From Pontibacter vulgaris (lineage in GTDB: Bacteria > Bacteroidota > Bacteroidia > Cytophagales > Hymenobacteraceae): a DNA stretch of 64,000 bases. The notes under the pieces are model-generated. The model made no database searches and was not told the origin of the DNA. It saw nothing but the letters and a program-made list of their open reading frames with translations. This document shows, one piece after another, positions 57,199 to 64,000 of the stretch. The stretch's first letter is position 1, and the number at the start of each line of letters is the position of its first letter. The DNA is taken from assembly GCF_022758145.1 (NCBI RefSeq), contig NZ_JAJVDH010000003.1, forward strand, positions 1,075,833 through 1,139,832, given 5' to 3'. A program made the translations under genes and the position numbers.

Positions 57199-57229
57199 TT
57201 GTTTTTATTACCCGCTAACTTAGTTTTAT

Positions 57230-60200
57230 ATGAGGCCTTTTAGTTTCGTATACATGTGCCTGTTGCTTTTTTCAGGCTGGCTATCTGGCGAGGTAAAAGC
57301 TCAGAACGCACCCGCACCTGCGCTTACAAAACTAACTTGGCAAGGCTATGAAATGGTGTTGCCCAACGGGAACATGCCCGGTAAAATTCCCTCTTTTAGC
57401 GGTGCCAGCCTCGATTATGTGGAGCGGCTGCCATACTATAAAATCAGCATTCCCAACCTCCGTTTACAAAATTTTATACTTAACAGCACCAGCTACGAGC
57501 CCTTCTCAGCTGACGATGCCAAACTTTTTGATGTTGAAAGTATACATCCGGAACCAGCCATAAGTATAGTTAATGCCACAGAAAATAAAGTACCTGTTGC
57601 TATAGTTACGATACTTCCGATCCGGAGAAACAAGCAAACCGGCAGACTGGAGAAACTCATAAGCTTCAGTTATACTTATACTTCACAAACAACCGCAACA
57701 CAAAGCACTACTGCCCGAAAAGCTGCTGACCTTACTAATTCTGTTCTGAGTTCTGGTAATTGGTACAAGCTGGGAGTTACTTCTTCGGGTATCCATAGAA
57801 TAGACAAAGCTACGCTGCTGGCGCTGGGCATAAACACGCAGAACCTGGATCCCAAAACAATTCAGCTTTTTGGCAATGGCGGCGGCATGTTACCACAAGC
57901 TAACAGCGCCCCCCGCCCCAGCGACCTGCAGGAAAACGCCATTTGGGTATCGGGCGAAGCCGACGGTAAATTTGATGACACGGATTATGTTCTTTTCTAT
58001 GCTCAGGGCCCGCACACCTGGACGTATAACGCCGACCAAAAACTTTTTAAACACAACTATAATATTTACTCCGACTCGGCTTATTACTTTTTGCGGGTAG
58101 GTTATACTTCTTCAGGAGCACGCATTAGCAGCAAAGGCCAGGCAGCAAACCCATCGCAAAGTATAAGCACCTATAACGAAAGGCTTTTTCATGAGAAAGA
58201 CCTGCGCAATATGGTATACTCAGGCCGCGAATGGTATGGCGAAGAGTTCAGCTCTTTTACCCCAAATCGTGAAATCACTTTCCCGGTGAGCGATGTGGTA
58301 GCTGGCTCTGAAGTAAAGTTAACGGCTACGCTTATGGCAAACTCGCCGGCTGCAACCACTTTTACACTCAAGCTGAATAACCAATTGCTGGGCACGCAAA
58401 GTATAAACGGCCGTGGCACTTACGAATATCACCCTGAAGGCGTTAACAGCATTAAAACGTATACTATAAACCAACAGGACCTGGGCAATATTACAGACCT
58501 GAAAGCTTCTTTGGCCTTTGCTCCCGGTGGCAGTACAACCGCTATTGGTTACCTCAATTACCTGCAACTGAACTTTGAGCGTCAACTTAAATTATTCGGA
58601 GAGCAAACCAGCTTTCGCAGCATTGTAAGCCTCAATGCACCCGTTTCTACTTTTAAAGTCTCAAATGTTCCGGCTAATACCATTGTCTGGGATGTAACAG
58701 ATCCGCTGCGACCAGTACTGCAACAAACTATACTTGGCAGTGATCTAACTTTTAGCGCTGTCACTTCTGTACTTCGCGAGTTCGTCGTATTTCAGCAAAA
58801 CATAACTCAAAAACCTACTCCTCTGGGCAAAGTTGCTAACCAGAACCTGCACAGCCATAATCTTACTGCCGATGTTGATTTTGTGATCGTAACGCACCCT
58901 AAGTTTTTGCAGGAGGCTAATCGCCTGGCAGCCCACCGAAGCAAGCAAACCAACATGAATGTGCTGGTAGCCACTACTACCCAGATCTATAATGAGTTCT
59001 CATCAGGAGCACAAGATGTAACTGCCATCCGCGATTACGTGCGTTTGGTATATAACCGCAGCAACAAAAGTGGCAGCAATAAATTATACTTGCTACTCTT
59101 CGGCGATACTTCTTACGATTACAAAAACAGGCTTTTTAACAATACTAACTTCGTTCCTGTTTACCAGTCGCGGCAATCGTTACACCCTATTACCAGCTAT
59201 TCTTCAGAAGATTATTATGGCTTTATGGATGAAGAGGAAGGCGAATGGGAAGAAAATAGTAACGGCGACCACCTGCTGGACATAGGCATTGGCCGGTTGC
59301 CGGCTAAAACTGCTACAGAAGCTGCCGCACTTGTAAACAAGATCATCACCTACGAAAGTCCAACACATTTCGGGGAGTGGCGTAACCAACTCTCATTTGT
59401 AGCAGATGATGGTGATTTTAACGAGCACCAAAACGATGCTGAATACCTGGCTAACTATGTAGAGCAACAACAGCCAAGATTTAATACAAACAAACTATAC
59501 TTAGATCTTTTCAGGCAGGAAGCTGTTGCCAATGGCCAGCGCTCTCCAGAGGCGGTAGCTGCTATTGAAAATGCCGTGCAGCAAGGGTCGCTTATACTTA
59601 ATTATACCGGTCATGGCAATGAAATAAGCTGGGCATCAGAGCAACTGCTAACAATTCCGCAGATCAACAACTTGCGTAATAAAGACAGGCTAACATTTAT
59701 GTTAACAGCCACCTGTGAGTTCGGCCGTTACGATGACCCAGAAAGGTCATCTGGCGCTGAGGCTGCTCTGCTTAATTCCGAAGGCGGTGCGGTAGGCCTT
59801 ATTACAACTACCCGACCTGTATACTCCAGTGGCAACCGCGTTCTTAACCGCAATTTCTTTAAAGGTGCTTTTACGTCTGTAAATGGGCAGATGCCGCGTT
59901 TAGGCGATCTTGTATTATTGACTAAAAATAACAGCATCACAGATAATACCAGCGGCTCACGGGGGGTAAACAATCGCAATTTCACACTCCTCAGCGACCC
60001 ATCGTTACAACTGGCCTACCCTGCACTTCAGGCAAAAATAACGCACATGAATGGCAGGGAAATTACAACAGATACTCTACGTGCCTTAGAAAAAGTAACA
60101 CTCACAGGCATTATCGCTACTGCAAATGGTACTATAGCTCAAAACTTTGACGGGAAGCTCCATATTACAGTTTTTGAAAAGCAAACTGTCAGCACAACCT

Positions 60201-61099
60201 TTGGAGATGAAAATGCTTCGCCAGAACAAGTAAAACAGCGTAAAAACATACTATATGATGGCCAGGCATCAGTTTCTAAAGGCTTGTTCCAGGTAAATTT
60301 TGTTGTACCTAAAGATATTAACTATCAGTACGGTAGCGGTAAGATCAGCCTATATGCCAGCAATGCTACAACAGATGCTGCCGGTGGAAATAATTCTATA
60401 CATATAGGCGGCAGTGCCAATAATATCAGCACTGACAACACGCCCCCAACAATAAAACTACACCTGAACGACGAGTCTTTCGTATCAGGGGGGCACACCG
60501 GTCAAAATCCTGTTTTACTGGCAAAGATCTTTGATGAGAATGGCATAAATACCGCAGGCATAAGCAGCGGGCATGAGCTTTCGGCTATATTAGATGAAAA
60601 TAGCGATAACAAAATATTTCTAAACGACTATTATACTTCTGACGTAGACAATTACCAATCCGGCACTATAAAGTTTGCTCTGAAAGACGTGAAAGAAGGC
60701 GCTCATACTATTAAATTAAAAGCCTGGGATACTTACAATAATTCTACTGAAGAATATATAGAGTTTTTTGTATCTAACAACAGCAAAATTGCGTTAGAGC
60801 ACCTAGTTAATCATCCGAATCCGTTTTCGTCTAAAACAACCTTCCATTTCGACCATAACAGGGCAGGCGAAGATTTAGACATACAGATTCAAATATTTAC
60901 AATTTCAGGAAAATTGATAAAGACCTTACAAACAACAAGTTATTCCAGCAAAACTCACGTTGCCGAATTAACCTGGGACGGCCGGGACGAGTATAAAGAT
61001 ATGCTTGCGCGCGGTGTATACGTTTATAAGGTAAATGTTCGTTCTCATCAAGATGGTGCCAAGGTTTCTAAATTCGAGAAACTTGTAATTTTGAATTAG
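57230..61099 (+). CDS. porU: PorU, sortase of the type IX secretion system
   Basis: PorU is a C25-family (gingipain-like) cysteine transpeptidase that removes the C-terminal sorting domain from cargo and attaches it to A-LPS at the cell surface. The 1289-residue protein has a signal peptide, an N-terminal beta region and a C25 domain. The catalytic His795 is in Y-T-G-H-G-N-E-I-S-W and Cys829 in T-A-T-C-E-F-G-R. A C-terminal domain with D-L-D-I-Q-I-Q-I-F-T-I-S-G-K and G-V-Y-V-Y-K-V follows; PorU itself keeps this domain. It lies directly before porV. A TAGTTTTA box sits 3 nt before the ATG. Confidence 0.95.
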   Translation: MRPFSFVYMCLLLFSGWLSGEVKAQNAPAPALTKLTWQGYEMVLPNGNMPGKIPSFSGASLDYVERLPYYKISIPNLRLQNFILNSTSYEPFSADDAKLFDVESIHPEPAISIVNATENKVPVAIVTILPIRRNKQTGRLEKLISFSYTYTSQTTATQSTTARKAADLTNSVLSSGNWYKLGVTSSGIHRIDKATLLALGINTQNLDPKTIQLFGNGGGMLPQANSAPRPSDLQENAIWVSGEADGKFDDTDYVLFYAQGPHTWTYNADQKLFKHNYNIYSDSAYYFLRVGYTSSGARISSKGQAANPSQSISTYNERLFHEKDLRNMVYSGREWYGEEFSSFTPNREITFPVSDVVAGSEVKLTATLMANSPAATTFTLKLNNQLLGTQSINGRGTYEYHPEGVNSIKTYTINQQDLGNITDLKASLAFAPGGSTTAIGYLNYLQLNFERQLKLFGEQTSFRSIVSLNAPVSTFKVSNVPANTIVWDVTDPLRPVLQQTILGSDLTFSAVTSVLREFVVFQQNITQKPTPLGKVANQNLHSHNLTADVDFVIVTHPKFLQEANRLAAHRSKQTNMNVLVATTTQIYNEFSSGAQDVTAIRDYVRLVYNRSNKSGSNKLYLLLFGDTSYDYKNRLFNNTNFVPVYQSRQSLHPITSYSSEDYYGFMDEEEGEWEENSNGDHLLDIGIGRLPAKTATEAAALVNKIITYESPTHFGEWRNQLSFVADDGDFNEHQNDAEYLANYVEQQQPRFNTNKLYLDLFRQEAVANGQRSPEAVAAIENAVQQGSLILNYTGHGNEISWASEQLLTIPQINNLRNKDRLTFMLTATCEFGRYDDPERSSGAEAALLNSEGGAVGLITTTRPVYSSGNRVLNRNFFKGAFTSVNGQMPRLGDLVLLTKNNSITDNTSGSRGVNNRNFTLLSDPSLQLAYPALQAKITHMNGREITTDTLRALEKVTLTGIIATANGTIAQNFDGKLHITVFEKQTVSTTFGDENASPEQVKQRKNILYDGQASVSKGLFQVNFVVPKDINYQYGSGKISLYASNATTDAAGGNNSIHIGGSANNISTDNTPPTIKLHLNDESFVSGGHTGQNPVLLAKIFDENGINTAGISSGHELSAILDENSDNKIFLNDYYTSDVDNYQSGTIKFALKDVKEGAHTIKLKAWDTYNNSTEEYIEFFVSNNSKIALEHLVNHPNPFSSKTTFHFDHNRAGEDLDIQIQIFTISGKLIKTLQTTSYSSKTHVAELTWDGRDEYKDMLARGVYVYKVNVRSHQDGAKVSKFEKLVILN

Positions 61100-61121
61100 T
61101 ATAATCCTCATAATATATTTC

Positions 61122-61129
61122 TATATTTG
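61122..61129 (+). promoter_or_regulatory. -7 box upstream of porV
   Basis: TATATTTG lies 23 nt before the porV ATG. No TTG at the normal distance was found, so this is weak support for a promoter separate from porU. Confidence 0.4.
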
Positions 61130-61152
61130 ATATAGCTATCAACACCCTACGT

Positions 61153-62280
61153 ATGTATAAAAGAAGTACACTATACAAGGCCGCCTCATTTATGCTGGCC
61201 TTTGCCTCGGCACCACTTGCATTTGCACAAACACCTATTGGTCAGGATAATGAAGTAAAGGCTGTAACAACTGCAGTGCCTATACTCACTGTTGCACCAG
61301 ATGCAAGGGGAGCTGCTCTAGGAGATGCTGGTATTGCGCTTAGCCCCGATGCTAACGCACCTTTCTGGAACCCCGCTAAACTTGGCTTTGTAAAGAACGA
61401 TGTTGGTATTAGCTTTTCGCACTCGCCATGGCTGCGAAACATCGTAGACGACATGTCTTTAAGTTACCTGTCAGGCTATAAAAAACTGAACGAAACGTCT
61501 GCTATCTCAGCTTCTTTGTTATACTTTGATTTAGGAGAAATTCAGTTTATTGACGAGAACCGCAACCCTATACAAGATTATAGTCCAAAAGAATATGCTA
61601 TCTCGTTAGCATACGGTCAGGCGCTAAGTGAAAAACTGAGTTTAGGTATTGGAGCCCGCTTTATACATTCTAACCTTGCAGGTAATGTTAATGTAGGTGG
61701 CTCAACCACATCTTTCGAATCTAAGCCTGGTAATACAGCGGCTGTTGACGTGGGCGTGCACTACATGACAGATATTAACGATAAGATCAATCTGGCTTTG
61801 GGTGCTAACATCTCTAACATTGGTGGTAAGATTGCTTATACAAATGCTGACCAAAAAGATTTTCTGCCAACTAACTTAAAGGTTGGTACTGCCGTTACAA
61901 TGAATCTGGATGAGTTTAATGCGCTTACATTTGTGTTAGATGCAAATAAACTTCTTGTTCCATCGCCGGGAGCCGATAGTACACAAACTGTAGTAAGCGG
62001 TATCTTCACCTCTTTTGGAGATGCTGAAGGTGGCGCAAGCGAAGAGTTACAGGAAATAACTTTGGGTGGAGGTCTGGAGTATTGGTACAACCAATTATTT
62101 GCTGCCCGTGTAGGTTATTTTTATGAAAACCCTGAAAAAGGGGACAGAAAATTCCTGTCACTTGGATTAGGCCTTCGTTACCAGAAGTTTGGTGTAGATG
62201 TGGCTTACTTGGTGCCTAACGACAGCGGCAACCCACTTGCACAAACTTTCCGTTTCAGCATTGGGCTAAACCTGGAGTAA
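61153..62280 (+). CDS. porV: PorV, outer-membrane shuttle protein of the type IX system
   Basis: PorV takes cargo from the SprA channel and delivers it to the PorU attachment complex. The 375-residue FadL-like barrel has a signal peptide, then the family block V-P-I-L-T-V-A-P-D-A-R-G-A-A-L-G-D-A-G-I-A and N-A-P-F-W-N-P-A-K-L near the start. Alternating strands follow, ending R-F-S-I-G-L-N-L-E. It is adjacent to porU, as usual. The dead M16 homologue follows 28 nt later. Confidence 0.95.
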   Translation: MYKRSTLYKAASFMLAFASAPLAFAQTPIGQDNEVKAVTTAVPILTVAPDARGAALGDAGIALSPDANAPFWNPAKLGFVKNDVGISFSHSPWLRNIVDDMSLSYLSGYKKLNETSAISASLLYFDLGEIQFIDENRNPIQDYSPKEYAISLAYGQALSEKLSLGIGARFIHSNLAGNVNVGGSTTSFESKPGNTAAVDVGVHYMTDINDKINLALGANISNIGGKIAYTNADQKDFLPTNLKVGTAVTMNLDEFNALTFVLDANKLLVPSPGADSTQTVVSGIFTSFGDAEGGASEELQEITLGGGLEYWYNQLFAARVGYFYENPEKGDRKFLSLGLGLRYQKFGVDVAYLVPNDSGNPLAQTFRFSIGLNLE

Positions 62281-62308
62281 AGAATAGCATATAACATAAT
62301 AATACATA

Positions 62309-63592
62309 ATGCTTGATAGAAAAAAAGCACCAGCAACATACGAAATAGATGCCGTCTCGCTTCCGAGTGCAGAAGTTACAAAACTTGGCAATGGAGCTAG
62401 ACTACATATCATAGAAAACAAAACCCAGCCCGTTATAAGGCTGGATTTTGTTTTTAAAGCCGGTAAGTGGTACGAACCAGCAACAGGCATTTCTGATCTT
62501 ACCTCAAAAATGCTTTTAGAAGGCACAACTACTTATACAGCAAAGCAAATAGCAAATAAAGTAGCTTTTTATGGTGCTTCTTTTGAAAGTAACCATGGCT
62601 ACGATAGAGTAGAGTATACACTTTATTGCCTTTCTAAATATCTGAAGGAACTGCTGCCTTTGGTTTTGGATGTACTACAAAACCCAACTTTCCCGGAAGG
62701 AGAGTTCGAATTGCTAAAACAACGTACTATCCAGAATATAAAAGTACAACGTCAGAAGAATGCGTACTTAGCAACTAATAGCTTCACAAAGCTTATATAT
62801 GGAGCAAACCATCCTTACGTATTCGGATACGAGGAAACAGCGCTGAATAATATTTCCCTAGATGAACTAAAAAGCTTTTACAAACAGCAATTAAGTACAC
62901 AAGGAATGGAAGTCTTCGCTTGCGGAGACTTGAATACAGAATCCAATATCTACCTTAAACAATCAATTGACGCCTTACAGCTTACTGATAAAAGTATAAT
63001 TGATAATGGAAACAAAACTATAAATCTTAACTCAGAAGCTAAGTATAACTTTGTAGATCTACCAAACAGCATACAATCATCTATCAGAGTAGGTAAACAT
63101 TTCCCATCTATACAGCATCCGGATTATCTTAAGCTAACAGTAGTTAACGAAATACTAGGGGGTTATTTTGGTTCACGTCTGATGAGAAATATACGTGAGG
63201 ATAAAGGTTATACTTATGGTATTTATTCTGCCATGTCTCCTAAAGAACATGATACACTGTTTTATATAGGTACAGATGTAAACTATGAAGTAACCGAAAA
63301 TACACTGGCTGAAATAAGAAAGGAAATCGAGTTGCTTCAAAAAGAAGCAGTATCAACAGATGAACTTGATGTGGTGAAGAATTACATGCTGGGAAAATTC
63401 CTTAATGATATCGCTACTATTTTTGATCAATGTGATAAGTATAAACACATCACACTTAATAATTTAAGTAGTGATCATTTTAATAATTTGCTACATACTA
63501 TAAGAACAATTGATCAAAATGAAGTTCAAAATTTAGCTCAACAATATCTTTCGCTGGAAGAACTTAGTACAGCTATTGCTGGAAAGAAATAG
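62309..63592 (+). CDS. M16-family peptidase homologue lacking the zinc motif
   Basis: This 427-residue protein has the two-lobed M16 fold of insulinase/processing-peptidase proteins. The expected H-x-x-E-H at residues 63-67 reads D-L-T-S-K, so metal binding and catalysis are lost. The distal substrate-binding Arg/Tyr region is kept in Y-F-G-S-R-L-M-R-N-I-R-E-D-K-G-Y-T-Y-G. Bacterial M16B heterodimers pair an active subunit with one like this; the active partner is not in the window, so it must be elsewhere or absent. There is no signal peptide. The gene is AT-richer than its neighbours. A strong terminator follows. Confidence 0.9.
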   Translation: MLDRKKAPATYEIDAVSLPSAEVTKLGNGARLHIIENKTQPVIRLDFVFKAGKWYEPATGISDLTSKMLLEGTTTYTAKQIANKVAFYGASFESNHGYDRVEYTLYCLSKYLKELLPLVLDVLQNPTFPEGEFELLKQRTIQNIKVQRQKNAYLATNSFTKLIYGANHPYVFGYEETALNNISLDELKSFYKQQLSTQGMEVFACGDLNTESNIYLKQSIDALQLTDKSIIDNGNKTINLNSEAKYNFVDLPNSIQSSIRVGKHFPSIQHPDYLKLTVVNEILGGYFGSRLMRNIREDKGYTYGIYSAMSPKEHDTLFYIGTDVNYEVTENTLAEIRKEIELLQKEAVSTDELDVVKNYMLGKFLNDIATIFDQCDKYKHITLNNLSSDHFNNLLHTIRTIDQNEVQNLAQQYLSLEELSTAIAGKK

Positions 63593-63611
63593 ATAGAACA
63601 AGAATTTACTA

Positions 63612-63652
63612 AAACAGAAAGAGCTGCTTATAAAAAGCGGCTCTTTCTGTTT
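63612..63652 (+). terminator. Terminator after the M16 homologue
   Basis: A 13-bp perfect stem (AAACAGAAAGAGC with GCTCTTTCTGTTT) is extended by five inner pairs (one wobble), with a short loop. Confidence 0.88.
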
Positions 63653-63910
63653 ATATGATTTGTCTCATTTTATATTCATAAGAAGAATTGAGAACATCGT
63701 TTAGTTGATAAAACTAAATCAACATTAGAAACCATCCCTTTTCAGTTATTATAAAAATGAAGTGACACCTGATTGATAAACTTAGAGTTGATCAGGTTTT
63801 CGATCTATATATAAACAGTGCTGCTTGTATTGGACCGGCTTGCTCCTGGGCTATTGCAGGTGGCGGGATGCTTTGCCTTCTACGCCCCAATGAGCAGGTG
63901 GTATAAACGG

Positions 63911-63945
63911 CAACACCCCTTGCTCAAGCAGAACAAGGGGTGTTG
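63911..63945 (-). terminator. Hairpin at the 3' end of the rRNA operon
   Basis: A perfect 12-bp stem (CAACACCCCTTG with CAAGGGGTGTTG) has an 11-nt loop, just after the 5S gene on the minus strand. It is probably the operon terminator, though the T tract is weak. Confidence 0.7.
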
Positions 63946-63954
63946 GTTGATGGG

Positions 63955-64000
63955 TTGGCGGCTACCTACTCTCCCGGATGTGACTCCAGTACCATCGGCG
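63955..64000 (-). rRNA. rrf: 5S ribosomal RNA, 3' part only
   Basis: Read on the minus strand, the last 46 bases carry the conserved 3' third of bacterial 5S rRNA: CGCCGATGGTACTGGAGTC, then CCGGGAGAGTAGGTAGCCGCC. The gene runs off the window, so an rRNA operon on the minus strand lies to the right. Confidence 0.9.

Larger units (their letters stand above)
63593..63954. other. Spacer between the M16 homologue and the rRNA operon
   Basis: This 362-nt spacer contains the M16 terminator, an AT-rich middle, a GC-rich stretch of about 90 nt (63815-63905) with no recognised content, and a hairpin next to the 5S gene. Confidence 0.5.

Noticed and set aside
1..64000. Insertion sequences, prophage, integrase or attachment sites
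   Set aside because: No transposase or integrase motifs and no target-site duplications were seen.

Overview
The window looks like chromosomal DNA from a member of Bacteroidota, most likely order Cytophagales and the Hymenobacteraceae/Pontibacter area. The evidence is type IX secretion components (SprA, PorU, PorV, and a protease with a C-terminal sorting domain), promoters of the Bacteroidota form TTG-N(17-23)-TAnnTTTG, weak or absent Shine-Dalgarno sequences, and the gene order malic enzyme-ruvA-sprA-gcvH-vanZ. The genus is an inference from style, not proven. I saw no phage, integrase, transposase or CRISPR array; almost everything is core genome.

Layout. 1-10.0 kb: a truncated membrane protein gene on +, then a mostly minus-strand block with a small lipoprotein, two tandem OmpA/glycine-zipper lipoproteins, accD, fbaB, a glutaminyl cyclase-like M28 lipoprotein, cysS and an EEP-family phosphatase/nuclease; a lone lipoprotein gene on + lies inside it. 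10.3-15.4 kb: rimP-nusA-infB, the translation/transcription operon, with a strong hairpin between nusA and infB and a double terminator after infB. 16.2-28.2 kb: a plus-strand run with a crotonase, a flippase, dut, a sugar nucleotidyltransferase, a TPR protein, a DUF4292 lipoprotein, an EnvC-like hydrolase activator, two TatA paralogues, gatA and an MltD-like transglycosylase. 28.4-43.4 kb: maeB-ruvA-sprA-gcvH-vanZ, then an M28 and an S8 peptidase. 43.5-47.8 kb (minus): three tandem M57 metalloprotease lipoproteins and yicC. 48.0-49.5 kb: purQ and a decayed SulP transporter. 49.5-55.4 kb (minus): a small membrane protein, then a tight three-gene set of serine hydrolase, a giant propeller/barrel protein and an FAD oxidoreductase. 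55.5-63.6 kb (plus): an MBL hydrolase, pssA-purS, porU-porV and a catalytically dead M16 homologue. The right edge cuts into a 5S rRNA gene on the minus strand.

How the genes connect. SprA is the outer-membrane translocon of the type IX system, PorV the shuttle that binds cargo leaving it, and PorU the sortase that removes the C-terminal signal. All three are present but in two separate loci, and the S8 protease at 40.8-43.4 kb has the type of C-terminal domain they would process. Cell-envelope work (EnvC-like, MltD-like, flippase, OmpA lipoproteins, TatA) is the other dominant theme.

The most unusual signal is not a gene. The 7-mer TATACTT (complement AAGTATA) is hugely over-represented on both strands, in all codon phases, in spacers and at the tails of terminators, at several copies per kilobase by hand count. 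It is absent from infB and from the three M57 coding sequences. A sister word, TATAGTT, is also enriched.
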